From Burkholderia plantarii (lineage in GTDB: Bacteria; Pseudomonadota; Gammaproteobacteria; Burkholderiales; Burkholderiaceae), in contig NZ_CP007213.1 in assembly GCF_001411805.1 (NCBI RefSeq), positions 3,224,001 through 3,288,000 of the forward strand: a stretch of DNA of 64,000 bases, written 5' to 3'. The position numbers were made by a program, and so were the translations under genes. The stretch's first letter is position 1. Each line of letters begins with the position of its first letter. The notes beneath the pieces were generated by a model. It was not told the DNA's origin, ran no database searches, and worked only from the letters and a program-made list of their open reading frames with translations. This document shows, in pieces, positions 8,640 through 16,660 of the stretch.

Positions 8640-8837
8640 TTAACGTGTGCGTCCGCCGCTGCGGCACTTTCGTCTTTCGATATCAATGAGCAAACGGCGT
8701 GCCCAGCGCGCCGCATCGTCGCCGCCGAGGCGCCCGTGGCGACGCGCCGAGGCAGGCAGGCGCATCGAGGCGCGCACCGGCGGCGAGATCTCGCCGCCGC
8801 GCGCCTCGGCGCGATAGTCGGTGCCGGCCGCGCTCAT
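8640..8837 (-). CDS. Small basic protein of unknown function (65 aa)
   Basis: The ATG overlaps the TGA of the upstream gene in an ATGA arrangement, which favours translational coupling. The first 45 codons have GC-rich third positions like neighbouring genes; the tail is Arg/Lys-rich. I recognise no domain. It may be the last gene of the five-gene leftward cluster, or a chance ORF. Confidence 0.4.
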   Translation of the reverse strand: MSAAGTDYRAEARGGEISPPVRASMRLPASARRHGRLGGDDAARWARRLLIDIERRKCRSGGRTR

Positions 8838-9187
8838 GCCGCCACCTGGGCGTGGTCGCGCGAGCGGACCATCTTCGCCCACACGGGCGGCGGCATGGTG
8901 GTGATCACGCCGATCGCCGCGGCGCGCGCGGCCTCGACGGTAGGCTCCAGCAAGCGGCGGAAACTGCGCCCGGTCTCGACGTCGGAGACGGTATAGCGCG
9001 GATGGCTGTCGGGCGCGACGAGCGGCGAGCGGTGGACCGCCCAGACGCGGCCGCGGCACTCGAACGGCATGCCGATCGTCTCGATCCAGCTGTCGTTGAG
9101 CGCGAGGTGGAACACGATCCCGTCGACGCGACGCGGCGCGTCCGGACGCGGACAGGACATGGGCTTTTCGTTCATGCTGAAACTCAT
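8834..9187 (-). CDS. Conserved-type hypothetical protein (117 aa)
   Basis: The start ATG 9187 has GAGGT 7 nt upstream. The product is soluble and contains DGIVFHLALNDSWIETIG followed by a GRVWAVHRS segment and YTVSDVETGRS, with balanced composition and GC-rich third positions that support coding. No function can be assigned. My recollection, unchecked, is that similar small proteins occur together with relatives of the next three genes in plasmid or island regions of beta-proteobacteria. Confidence 0.7.
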   Translation of the reverse strand: MSFSMNEKPMSCPRPDAPRRVDGIVFHLALNDSWIETIGMPFECRGRVWAVHRSPLVAPDSHPRYTVSDVETGRSFRRLLEPTVEAARAAAIGVITTMPPPVWAKMVRSRDHAQVAA

Positions 9188-9275
9188 GCGGATACCTCGA
9201 AGGATGAAGCACGCGCCGGCCGGACACGCGGGCCGGGCCGGGCGTTTTTTGCAATGCGGTTGCAGAAACCGGGGG

Positions 9276-9824
9276 TCATGGGTGAGCCGCCGCGGCCAGC
9301 GGCGCGGTGGATTCGGCCTGCCGTCGCGAGACCGGCGCGGCGGGTTCGGCAGCCGGCCGCGCGGCGACGGGCGGGATCGGCGAGCGGCCCGTGAACACGT
9401 AGTGGTGCAACTCGACCTGCGCGTCGGCGTAGCGGTGCGACGGCAGGCCGGCGAGCCGCGCGTCGTAGGCGGTCACGAGCCGTTCGAGGTCGCTGCGCTC
9501 GTTGTCGCGCAGCGCGATCGGCGCCCCGCCGCCCAGGCGCGCGTAGCAGCGCTCGAGCGCCTGTTCGGCGCGGCGGTAGAGGTCCAGGCCGTCGCCGCTG
9601 GCCGCGCCCTCGCCCGGCCCGTCGTCGTGCAACAGGTCGCGCGCGGCCGGCGCGCGCAGCAGGTAGGCGATCTGCACCGTGCTGAGCAGCAGCGCCATCT
9701 GCTCCGGCGTGGCGCGCGCGTCGCGCAGCGCCGCCAGCGCAAGGTGGTGCCGCAGTTGCACGCGCCGCTGGTAGTCGGGCGCGAGCGGCAGCAGCTGGGC
9801 CTTGTTCAGTTGACGTCGTTTCAT
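9276..9824 (-). CDS. Hypothetical protein (182 aa), accessory-region type
   Basis: ATG 9824 begins MKRRQLNKAQLLPLAPDYQ. The protein is mainly helical (HHLALAALRDARATPEQMALLLSTVQIAYLL) and has a low-complexity Ala/Pro tail. It resembles small proteins sometimes labelled Fis-family regulators in accessory regions, but no helix-turn-helix is visible to me, so I leave the function open. It shares strand and close spacing with its neighbours. Confidence 0.65.
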   Translation of the reverse strand: MKRRQLNKAQLLPLAPDYQRRVQLRHHLALAALRDARATPEQMALLLSTVQIAYLLRAPAARDLLHDDGPGEGAASGDGLDLYRRAEQALERCYARLGGGAPIALRDNERSDLERLVTAYDARLAGLPSHRYADAQVELHHYVFTGRSPIPPVAARPAAEPAAPVSRRQAESTAPLAAAAHP

Positions 9825-9840
9825 CACACGCTCCGTCGCC

Positions 9841-10188
9841 TCAGGCGGCACGGCGACCGGGCACGGCCGCCAGCGACGCGATCTGCGCGGCCAGCGCGAT
9901 GATCGAATTGGCGGCCGAGGCCTCGAACGGCGTCAGGCGCAGCTTCGCGGCCTGGATCTCGCTGATCCGCACCAGGCCGTGGACGTTCACGTAGGCGGCC
10001 ACCACGGCCCACATCTCGGTATCGGCCCAGGCGTGGACGGGCAGGTTCAGGCCGATGATGCCGGCCGCCACCAGCGCGCGGTAATCGCGATCCTCGCGCA
10101 CCGGGGCGAGCGAGAGCGGCAGGCTGATCTCGAAGCCGGCGCGCGTGAGCGCCGTGAAAACGTCTTGTGCGGTCTGGGTGGCGATCAT
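9841..10188 (-). CDS. Hypothetical protein (115 aa)
   Basis: A soluble alpha/beta protein with features DYRALVAAGIIGLNLPVHAW and LTPFEASAANSIIALAAQI. The stop lies 16 nt before the start of the downstream 182-aa gene. No recognised domain. Codon use matches neighbouring genes, and it is probably part of the same leftward unit. Confidence 0.65.
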   Translation of the reverse strand: MIATQTAQDVFTALTRAGFEISLPLSLAPVREDRDYRALVAAGIIGLNLPVHAWADTEMWAVVAAYVNVHGLVRISEIQAAKLRLTPFEASAANSIIALAAQIASLAAVPGRRAA

Positions 10189-10261
10189 CGGCAGGTCCTG
10201 CGGGTGGGATGGCGCGCCGGCGTCCCGCGCCGGCGCGAAATCACGGCGTGGCGGCGCGCGG

Positions 10262-10576
10262 TCATACCGGTGGCCGCACGGTCAGGTACACCCAGCCGAT
10301 GTAGCAGCCGGTCATCGCGCCCGTCACCAGCAGCGTGGCGAGCGTGTACGAGACGAACTCGGGCGCGAGCCATGCCTCGTAGGCGCACCAGGCGGACAGC
10401 ACGTAGAGCAGCGCGGCATAGACCACCGAGCGCATCAGCCGGACCACGGTCTGCGCGCGGCGCACCGCGCCCTCGATCGGGCTGCGCGCGGCAATCCGCA
10501 CCGCGTCTCCCACCGACCAGCAGACCATCAGGAACAACATGGCGGCAATCAGCCTGACGAATTGAACCTCGTTCAT
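10262..10576 (-). CDS. Small inner-membrane protein (104 aa)
   Basis: Three hydrophobic segments can be drawn (about residues 7-25, 47-65 and 74-97) separated by basic loops, consistent with a three-pass inner-membrane protein. ATG 10576 is preferred over the in-frame ATG 10585 because the AAGGA at 10586 is 8-9 nt from 10576 but abuts 10585. It is the first gene of the leftward cluster 10576-8640. Function unknown; no holin or toxin signature stands out. Confidence 0.65.
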   Translation of the reverse strand: MNEVQFVRLIAAMLFLMVCWSVGDAVRIAARSPIEGAVRRAQTVVRLMRSVVYAALLYVLSAWCAYEAWLAPEFVSYTLATLLVTGAMTGCYIGWVYLTVRPPV

Positions 10577-11049
10577 TGGATTCATCCTTCTTATAAAAAT
10601 TACAATTCGACGTGACGTGTTTTGGTAAATCGGCGCGCCGCCGTGTGGTGCAGCGGCCTGTCGACCCCGTCCGGCAAGCTTCCCGGCGAGATCGGCGCTT
10701 CCTATGGGCAAGATTCGGGCCAGCGTGGGGGAGACGGGTAAAACGGGCTCGCGAAGGGCGTGTCCGGGGGTGGCGCGACGGCTCCCGCAGCGGGGTTGGC
10801 CGGGGACCGCGCGGAGGCCGCGAGGCACGCGCCGGCGGGTCTCGGGAGACGAACGGAAAGGCAGCGGGAGCGCCCGCCGGGTTGGCCAAGAGGGCGAGCC
10901 GGCGGCGTGATGGCCGGCGCGGTCGCGAGTCGTGAGGGGCGGGCTGCCCGATTCGCGCCGCGTCGCGCGCGAGGTCGCGAAGCGGTGCCGCCGGGTCCGC
11001 GCCGCGCCGGCCCGTCATCCGCGCGCCGCTGGACCTGGCAAAACACCCT
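10577..11049. other. Intergenic region upstream of the small-gene cluster
   Basis: A short A/T-rich stretch at about 10586-10625 probably holds the promoter of the leftward cluster. The remainder is GC-rich with only Arg/Pro-rich frames on both strands, and I see no gene in it. It leads into a LysR remnant. Confidence 0.4.
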
Positions 11050-11394
11050 TGCGTCTGCTGCACGGGCCGCCACGCCCCCTACCGACGGCAGTTCGCCCGA
11101 TCCGGCGACGCGCCGCTCGGCGTCACCGTGTCCGGCCCGCTCGCATCCGACGACGCGGAGTTGTTGGTCGAGGCGGCCGTCGACGGGCTGGGCATGCTGT
11201 ACACCTCGGACTGGTATGCCGGCCGCGATCTGGCCGCGGGCCGGCTGGTCGAGATCCTGTCCGACTGGCCGCGGCTCGATCGCGGCTCGGTCTACGTGGT
11301 CATGCCGGCGGCGGGCGGCACGCCGTCCAGGACGCGCGCGTTCTCGGACCGGATCGCCGCGCAGCTCGCCGTGCCGCCGTGGGCCGCGCGCTGA
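11050..11394 (+). pseudogene. LysR-family regulator remnant (C-terminal part)
   Basis: The frame ending at TGA 11394 reads VTVSGPLASDDAELLVEAAVDGLGMLYTSDW... and DLAAGRLVEILSDWPRLDRG, the typical end of a LysR effector-binding domain. A plausible in-frame continuation extends back to about 11050 (RSGDAPLGV). The winged helix-turn-helix half is missing, so only roughly the last third of the gene survives. The GTG at 11128 is not a convincing start. Confidence 0.7.
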
Positions 11395-11550
11395 GCACGC
11401 CGGGCCGCGGGAAGGCGGCGGGGGACGACGCCATCGCTCACGCGCCCCCGGCGCAATCGGTTCGCATCGGAACCGCCGCGTTTTCAACCGAGGCGTTTCC
11501 CGCTGCCGGCCCGCCCCCGGAATTCCCCTTGCCTCGCCCGCCCTCCACGA

Positions 11551-11568
11551 ATATGATTCTCATCATAT
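11551..11568. promoter_or_regulatory. Palindromic operator upstream of TetR gene
   Basis: ATATGATTCTCATCATAT is a perfect inverted repeat (ATATGAT-N4-ATCATAT), extended by A and T on the flanks. It sits 25 nt before the TetR ATG in an otherwise GC-rich region, and the same arms recur before the downstream SDR gene. It is the likely binding site of this TetR for autoregulation. Confidence 0.8.
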
Positions 11569-11592
11569 TTACAACGTCATCGCATTCCTCGC

Positions 11593-12180
11593 ATGAGCCA
11601 ACCCGCTTCCGGCGACCGCAAGGCCGCCTCCCGCGCCCGCATCCTCGAGGTCGGCGGCCGGGCCGTGCGCCGCGCCGGCTTCCACGGCGTGGGCATCGCC
11701 GACGTGATGAAGGAGGCCGGCCTCACGCATGGCGGCTTCTACGCGCACTTCGCCTCGCGCGACGCGCTGCTCTGCGCGGCCGTCGAACGGGCCGCCGCCG
11801 ACAGCATCGCCGCCATGGAGACGCAGGCGCACCGGCTGGTGGCCGCCGGCGTGAGCCCGTTCCACGCGATGCTGGAAACGTACCTTTACGAAGGCGTGAT
11901 CGCCGACCGCGAGTGCGGCTGCGCCATGGCGGCGCTGTCCTCGGAAATGCCGATCCAGTCGGAACCGGTGGCGGCGGCCTCGCGGGAAGTCGCGCGGCGC
12001 CTGCAGCGCCACGTGCAGCGCGCGCTGCCGCCCGAGTTGCCGGCCGACGCGGCCTGGGCCATCACCGCCGCCCTGCTCGGCGCGCTGCAGCTGGCGCGCA
12101 CGCTCGGTGACAACGACGAAGGCCGCGCCGTGCTGGCGGCCACCAAACGCGAACTGCTGGCGCGCTACGCGCCGGCCTGA
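11593..12180 (+). CDS. TetR/AcrR-family transcriptional repressor
   Basis: A 195-aa regulator with an N-terminal helix-turn-helix (RARILEVGGRAVRRAGFHGVG, then DVMKEAGLTHGGFYAHFASRDAL, about residues 14-60) and an all-helical ligand domain. Cys residues in DRECGCAMAAL lie in the C-terminal domain, as in the TetR_C subgroup that accompanies SDR or oxidoreductase genes. A palindrome precedes it, a terminator follows, and the next gene downstream carries the same palindrome. It most likely represses itself and the SDR. The inducer is unknown. Confidence 0.93.
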   Translation: MSQPASGDRKAASRARILEVGGRAVRRAGFHGVGIADVMKEAGLTHGGFYAHFASRDALLCAAVERAAADSIAAMETQAHRLVAAGVSPFHAMLETYLYEGVIADRECGCAMAALSSEMPIQSEPVAAASREVARRLQRHVQRALPPELPADAAWAITAALLGALQLARTLGDNDEGRAVLAATKRELLARYAPA

Positions 12181-12189
12181 TCGCCCCAC

Positions 12190-12223
12190 CGCCCCGGCCG
12201 GCTGCCGCTCCGGGGCGTTTTTT
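12190..12223 (+). terminator. Rho-independent terminator after TetR gene
   Basis: An 8-bp stem CGCCCCGG/CCGGGGCG (12190-12197 and 12210-12217) with a 12-nt loop is followed by six T (12218-12223). It starts 9 nt after the TetR stop codon. Confidence 0.88.
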
Positions 12224-12232
12224 CGATCATCG

Positions 12233-12250
12233 ATATGATGATCATCATAT
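12233..12250. promoter_or_regulatory. Second copy of the TetR operator, before SDR gene
   Basis: ATATGATGATCATCATAT is a perfect 18-bp palindrome with the same arms (ATATGAT-N4-ATCATAT) as the site at 11551-11568. It lies 35 nt before the SDR ATG, in a good position to block transcription. Confidence 0.8.
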
Positions 12251-12284
12251 TGTTACCCGGCGCTCGGCGCGAAAGGAAACACTC

Positions 12285-12989
12285 ATGAAAGTCGAAGGTT
12301 CGGTTGTGTTCATCACCGGCGCGAATCGCGGCCTCGGCCTCGAACTCGCGAGGCAGGCGCTCGCACGCGGCGCGGCGAAGGTCTACGCGGGCGCCCGCGA
12401 TCCGGCCTCGGTCACGCTGCCCGGCGTGACGGCGGTGCAGCTCGACGTGACGAAGCCCGAGCAGGTCGAGGCGGCCGCGCGGCAATGCGGCGACGTCACG
12501 CTGCTCGTCAACAACGCCGGGATCGGGCGGCTCGGCGGCCTGCTCACGGACGGCGCCACCGCCGTGCTGCGCGACCAGCTGGAGACGAACCTGATCGGCG
12601 TGCTGAACGTGAGCCAGGCGTTCGCGGGCATCCTCGGGCGCAACGGCGGCGGCGCGATCGTCAACATGCTGTCGATCCTGAGCTGGGCCAACACGCCGCT
12701 GATCGCCGGCTACGGCGTCAGCAAGGCGGCCGCCTGGGCGCTGACCAACGGCCTGCGCCACGAGCTGCGCGCGCAGGGCACGCAGGTGCTCGGCTTCCAC
12801 GCCGGCTACATCGATACCGACATGATCCGCCAGTTCGACGTGCCGAAGGCGCGCCCCGAGGACGTGATCCGCACCACGCTCGACGCGCTCGAGGCCGGCG
12901 CCGAGGAAGTGCTGGTGGACGAGCCGACGCGCCAGGTCCGGCAGGGGCTGTCGGGCGGGGTGTATCTGCGCGACGTGCTGGCGGGGTGA
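12285..12989 (+). CDS. Short-chain dehydrogenase/reductase
   Basis: An NAD(P)-dependent oxidoreductase of 234 aa. It has the Rossmann motif TGANRGLG (about residues 11-18), the NNAG motif, the catalytic Ser in NMLSILSW, and YGVSK (YxxxK). RBS GGAAA lies 8-9 nt before the ATG. The gene has its own operator for the TetR encoded just upstream. The substrate is unknown, probably a reactive carbonyl compound or a ligand of the TetR. Confidence 0.92.
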   Translation: MKVEGSVVFITGANRGLGLELARQALARGAAKVYAGARDPASVTLPGVTAVQLDVTKPEQVEAAARQCGDVTLLVNNAGIGRLGGLLTDGATAVLRDQLETNLIGVLNVSQAFAGILGRNGGGAIVNMLSILSWANTPLIAGYGVSKAAAWALTNGLRHELRAQGTQVLGFHAGYIDTDMIRQFDVPKARPEDVIRTTLDALEAGAEEVLVDEPTRQVRQGLSGGVYLRDVLAG

Positions 12990-13018
12990 GACGGCAGCCG
13001 TGAGCGTCGCGTGGAAGC

Positions 13019-13042
13019 GGTCGCCGCGCCTTCGCGGCGACC
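13019..13042. terminator. Hairpin between convergent SDR and response-regulator genes
   Basis: A perfect 10-bp stem GGTCGCCGCG/CGCGGCGACC with a CCTT loop lies between two genes that end facing each other. The T tract is poor, but the position suits a bidirectional terminator. Confidence 0.6.
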
Positions 13043-13142
13043 GTCGGTGTTCGTTGCCGGGAAATCGCGGCGGATACCGCGCGGCGCCATCATCGATCGG
13101 CACCGGCCGGCGCGGTGCCGTCCCGATCGGCCGGCTCCTCGC

Positions 13143-13862
13143 CTACGCCTCGTAGGCGACCTCGGCCACCAGCATGTACCCCTCGTTGCGCACGGTGCGG
13201 ATCAGCGTCGCGTTGCGCGCCGAATCGTTCAGCGTCTGGCGCAGCCGGCTCACGCAGACGTCGATCGAGCGGTCGAGCGGCGTGAGCCCCTTGTCGAACA
13301 CGCGCTCGAGCAGGAATTCGCGCGACAGCGGCCGGTTCGGATGATCGAGCAGCGTGCGCAGCGTGCGGTAGTCGGAGCCGCCCAGCGACACCACCACGCC
13401 GTCGGGCGAGAGCAGCTGCTTCATGCGCGTGTCGAGCCGCCAGCCGGCGAAGCCGATCCACGCGCTCGCGTCGGCGGTGCGCCCGCCCGGCATGGCGCGC
13501 GTGCGGCGCAGCACGACCTTGATCTTGGCCACCAGCTCGCGCGGATCGAACGGCTTGGGTAGATAGTCGTCGGCGCCCATCTCGAGCCCGAGAATCCGGT
13601 CGAGCAGGCCGCCGCGAGCGGACAGGATGATGATCGGCACGCCGTGCTCGCGGCGCAGGTCGCGCGTGAGGTCGAGGCCGTCCTCGCCGTCGAGCATCAG
13701 GTCGAGCACGATCAGGTCGACCTGCGCGTGCCGCAAGACCCGCTTCATCTGCATGCCGTCGCAGGCCACCTGCACCTGATAGCCCATCTCGCGCAGGTAG
13801 TCCTGCAGCAGTTGCCGGATGTGAGGGTCGTCGTCGACGACCAGGATGTGATCCATCGCCAT
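13143..13862 (-). CDS. OmpR/PhoB-family response regulator
   Basis: A 239-aa two-domain regulator. The receiver has DDD (residues 10-12), phospho-acceptor Asp54 in IVLDLML and the Lys in PKPFDPREL. The winged-helix DNA-binding domain (about 145-235) has SREFLLERVFDKG, RSIDVCVSRLRQTL and a RTVRNEGYML wing. I chose ATG 13862; ATG 13856 is equally possible. No kinase gene is adjacent, so it is an orphan here. It is divergent from a porin gene, with repeated TTACA elements in between, suggesting control of the porin and of itself. Confidence 0.93.
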   Translation of the reverse strand: MAMDHILVVDDDPHIRQLLQDYLREMGYQVQVACDGMQMKRVLRHAQVDLIVLDLMLDGEDGLDLTRDLRREHGVPIIILSARGGLLDRILGLEMGADDYLPKPFDPRELVAKIKVVLRRTRAMPGGRTADASAWIGFAGWRLDTRMKQLLSPDGVVVSLGGSDYRTLRTLLDHPNRPLSREFLLERVFDKGLTPLDRSIDVCVSRLRQTLNDSARNATLIRTVRNEGYMLVAEVAYEA

Positions 13863-13898
13863 GTCTGGGGAAAGCGCGTGGTTGGCGCCAACGCATTT

Positions 13899-13964
13899 CA
13901 TTACAAAAAGGCCGCGCGCCAACACACCGCCATTACAAACGGCCATTACAGTCTCGCGCTGTAA
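13899..13964. promoter_or_regulatory. Repeated CATTACA/TTACAG boxes between OmpR-type regulator and porin
   Basis: CATTACA occurs at 13899-13905, 13931-13937 and 13944-13950; the last two are 13 bp apart. The final copy also forms an inverted repeat TTACAG-N7-CTGTAA (13946-13964). This A/T-rich patch lies directly upstream of the response-regulator gene and about 165 nt upstream of the porin start. Binding by the regulator is an inference. Confidence 0.55.
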
Positions 13965-14128
13965 ATAGAAATCGTTCGTGTTTCGGAATATATCACGCCG
14001 ATTTTGCGGCTCGCACCGTGAGATCAGGCCGCCGACGCCCGCCGCGCGCCACCCGCCGGCGCCGCGCAACGATTCGCCAGGCCTCGCCCCGCGGCCGCTT
14101 TCCGTCCACCTCCAACGACAGACCATCG

Positions 14129-15271
14129 ATGAAGCAAACGACCCTCGCAGTCGCCGCGTGCGCAGCCTTGTCCACCGGCGCCGTCCATGCGCAGAGCAGC
14201 GTTTCGCTGTACGGCGTGATCGACGCCGCGCTCGTCTATACGAGCAACGCGGCCGGCAACAAGCAGTTCCAGGCGGGCAGCGGCACCGTGACCGGCAGCC
14301 ATTGGGGGATCACCGGCCGCGAGGACCTGGGCGCCGGCACCGCGGCGATCTTCACGCTCGAGAACGGCTTCAGCGTGATGAACGGCTCGCTGCGCCAGGG
14401 CGGCCGGCTGTTCGGCTATCAGTCGTGGGCGGGACTCGCGAACCGCGAGCTCGGCACGCTCACGCTCGGCCGGCAATACGATTCGGTGGTCGACTACCTC
14501 GCGCCGCTCAGCTTCACGGGCCACCATCCCGGCGGCAACAATTTGTCCACCCATCCCTACGACAACGACAACCTCAACAACTCGTTCCGCGTGAACAACG
14601 CGATCAAGTACGCGAGCCCCGACCTGCACGGCCTGCAGTTCGGCACGCTCTACGCGTTCTCGAACGAGGCCGGCGGCTTCGACGACAACCGCCTCTACAG
14701 CGTCGGCGCGTCGTACCGCAACGGCCCGCTGTCGCTGGCGGCCGGCTACCTGCAGGCCAACAACGGCGGCAGCGCGAACACCAGCGGCGCGATCACGCTG
14801 ACCGAGCGCACCTTCGTGGCCGCGCTGCAGCGCACCTACGGAGCGGGCGTGAACTACCGGCTCGGCCGGGCGCTGTTCGGCTTCGTCTGGACCCGCACCC
14901 AGCTGGGCGGCCTCGCCACGCTGAACGGCGCGAACGGCCTGGGCCTCGCCGGCAACGGCCAGGGCGCGAGCTTCAGCAACTACGAGGTGAACGCGAGCTA
15001 TCTGCTCACGCCGACTTTCGCGCTCAACGGCGAATACACGTTCACGCAGGGCGCGATCTCGAACGCGACGGGCGGCCATCGCCCGCGCTGGCACGAGGTG
15101 TCGGTGCAGGCCGACTATTTCCTGTCGAAGACGACCGACCTCTACGCGCAGGTCAGCTACCAGCGCATCGGCGCGGACGGCTCGGGGCTCGGCGCCGACG
15201 TGAGCGGGCAGACGCCGTCCTCCACGAACCAGCAGACGGTGGTCGGGCTCGGCCTGCGCCACAAGTTCTGA
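14129..15271 (+). CDS. Outer-membrane general porin (Burkholderia type)
   Basis: A 380-aa trimeric beta-barrel porin. The signal peptide MKQTTLAVAACAALSTGAVHA is followed by QSSVSLYGVIDAAL, the characteristic first strand. SHWGITGREDLGAGTAAIFTLE and the NSFRVNNAIKYASPDLHGLQFG-type region match Gram-negative porins. The chain ends in VGLGLRHKF with the terminal Phe needed for BAM-dependent assembly. It mediates passive diffusion of small solutes. It is divergent from an OmpR-type regulator that probably controls it. Confidence 0.95.
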   Translation: MKQTTLAVAACAALSTGAVHAQSSVSLYGVIDAALVYTSNAAGNKQFQAGSGTVTGSHWGITGREDLGAGTAAIFTLENGFSVMNGSLRQGGRLFGYQSWAGLANRELGTLTLGRQYDSVVDYLAPLSFTGHHPGGNNLSTHPYDNDNLNNSFRVNNAIKYASPDLHGLQFGTLYAFSNEAGGFDDNRLYSVGASYRNGPLSLAAGYLQANNGGSANTSGAITLTERTFVAALQRTYGAGVNYRLGRALFGFVWTRTQLGGLATLNGANGLGLAGNGQGASFSNYEVNASYLLTPTFALNGEYTFTQGAISNATGGHRPRWHEVSVQADYFLSKTTDLYAQVSYQRIGADGSGLGADVSGQTPSSTNQQTVVGLGLRHKF

Positions 15272-15407
15272 TTCCGACGCGAGGTGGTTGCGCCAGCAAC
15301 CTATTTGACGAAGCGACGGCGGCGCGCGTAGCGACGCGAGGGCGCGCCGAACGCGGCACGGCGCCTTCCCCGGCGCCCGATCCCCGTCAGCCGCGCCCGT
15401 TACCTCG

Positions 15408-16646
15408 TCAAGCCGTCCGGCCGCCCGCCGCGTCCGCCTGCGCGAGCGTCGCGTCGAACGCGAGCCTGAGCCGCCGCACGCCCTCGCGGATCTCGTCGGG
15501 CGCGGGCGCGGCGAACGACAGCCGCAGCGCCGAGGGATCGGCTCGATCCTCGTAGAACGCGCGGCCCGGCACGAACATCACGTTGCGTTCGATCGCCTGC
15601 GCGAGCCAGGCCGCCGCCTCCACCGCGGCGGCGCGCGCCCAGACGAACAGCCCGCCCTCGGGACGATGGAACGTGACCGCGCCGTCGAACGCCGCGTCGA
15701 GCGCGTCGCAAAGCGCATCGCACTTGTCACGATAGGCCACGGCGATCGACGGCAGATGCCGATCGAGCGCGCCCTCGGCCAGATACTCGGCCGCGATCGC
15801 CTGGGTCCACGGCGAGCTGCACAGGTCGACGGTCTGCTTGGCGATCGTGCAGCGCCGCGCGATCTCGGCCGGCGCCACGGTCCAGCCGATCCGCAGCCCC
15901 GGCGCGACGATCTTCGACAGGCTCGCGAAATGCACGACGTGCTCGCGCGCGCCGGGCACCTCGTCGGCGAGCGCGAGCATCGACGGCACCGGCTCGCCGG
16001 CGAAGCGCAGATCCGCGTAGGGATCGTCCTCGACGATCACGAAGCCGTGGCGCACCGCGAGCGCGAGCAGCGCGAGGCGTCGCTCGCGCGTGAGCGTCGC
16101 GCCGGTCGGGTTGGCGAAGGTCGGCACGGTGTAGAGCAGCTTCGGCGGCCCGATGCGATCGGCGCCGCGGGCCTCGAGCAGCACGGCGAGCGCGTCCACG
16201 TCGAGCCCGTCGCGATCGGTCGGCACCGTCACGACGCGGGCCTGCTGCAGGCGCAGCGCGGCGAGGGTGGCCGGATAGGCCGGCTGCTCGGTCAGCACCA
16301 CGTCGCCGGGCGCCACCAGCACGCGCAGCAGCAGGTCGAGCCCCTGCTGCGAGCCGGTGGTCACCACCAGCTCGTCGCTCGCGCAGCGCGCGCCGCGCGC
16401 GGCCATCCGCGCGGCCAGCGCGGCCTTCAGCTCGGGCAGGCCGTCGGTCGGCCCGTATTGCAGGCAGCGCACCGGGTTGCGCCAGGCGCGCTCGGCCGCG
16501 GCCGCCAGGCCCCCGGTGTCGAACAGGCCGGCGGCCGGATAGCCGCCCGCCAGCGAGATCATTCCCGGCTGGCCGAGATACTTGAACAGCTCGCGAATCG
16601 GCGAGCCGGCCGGCTCGCGAAACGGCGCGGTGAAGTCATGCATCAT
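15408..16646 (-). CDS. amaC: PLP aminotransferase, 2-aminoadipate aminotransferase-like
   Basis: A fold-type I aminotransferase of 412 aa in the MocR/LysN/AmaC group. Motifs: MISLAGGYPAAGLF at the N-terminus, TTGSQQGLDLL, VPTFANPTGATL, DDPYADLRF, and the PLP lysine in ASLSKIVAPGLRIGW (about Lys245). It is expected to convert 2-aminoadipate to 2-oxoadipate. The symbol rests on context, since the gene lies directly behind an FAD oxidase and an aminoadipate semialdehyde dehydrogenase and near a 2-oxoadipate dioxygenase. On sequence alone it could serve other amino acids. It follows the oxidase gene by 14 nt. Confidence 0.85.
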   Translation of the reverse strand: MMHDFTAPFREPAGSPIRELFKYLGQPGMISLAGGYPAAGLFDTGGLAAAAERAWRNPVRCLQYGPTDGLPELKAALAARMAARGARCASDELVVTTGSQQGLDLLLRVLVAPGDVVLTEQPAYPATLAALRLQQARVVTVPTDRDGLDVDALAVLLEARGADRIGPPKLLYTVPTFANPTGATLTRERRLALLALAVRHGFVIVEDDPYADLRFAGEPVPSMLALADEVPGAREHVVHFASLSKIVAPGLRIGWTVAPAEIARRCTIAKQTVDLCSSPWTQAIAAEYLAEGALDRHLPSIAVAYRDKCDALCDALDAAFDGAVTFHRPEGGLFVWARAAAVEAAAWLAQAIERNVMFVPGRAFYEDRADPSALRLSFAAPAPDEIREGVRRLRLAFDATLAQADAAGGRTA

Positions 16647-16660
16647 CGCTCATGCTCCCG

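Noticed and set aside
6538..8643. 701-codon plus-strand frame opposite the KaiC-like gene
   Set aside because: Composition of an antisense shadow, while the minus strand has two Walker A motifs.
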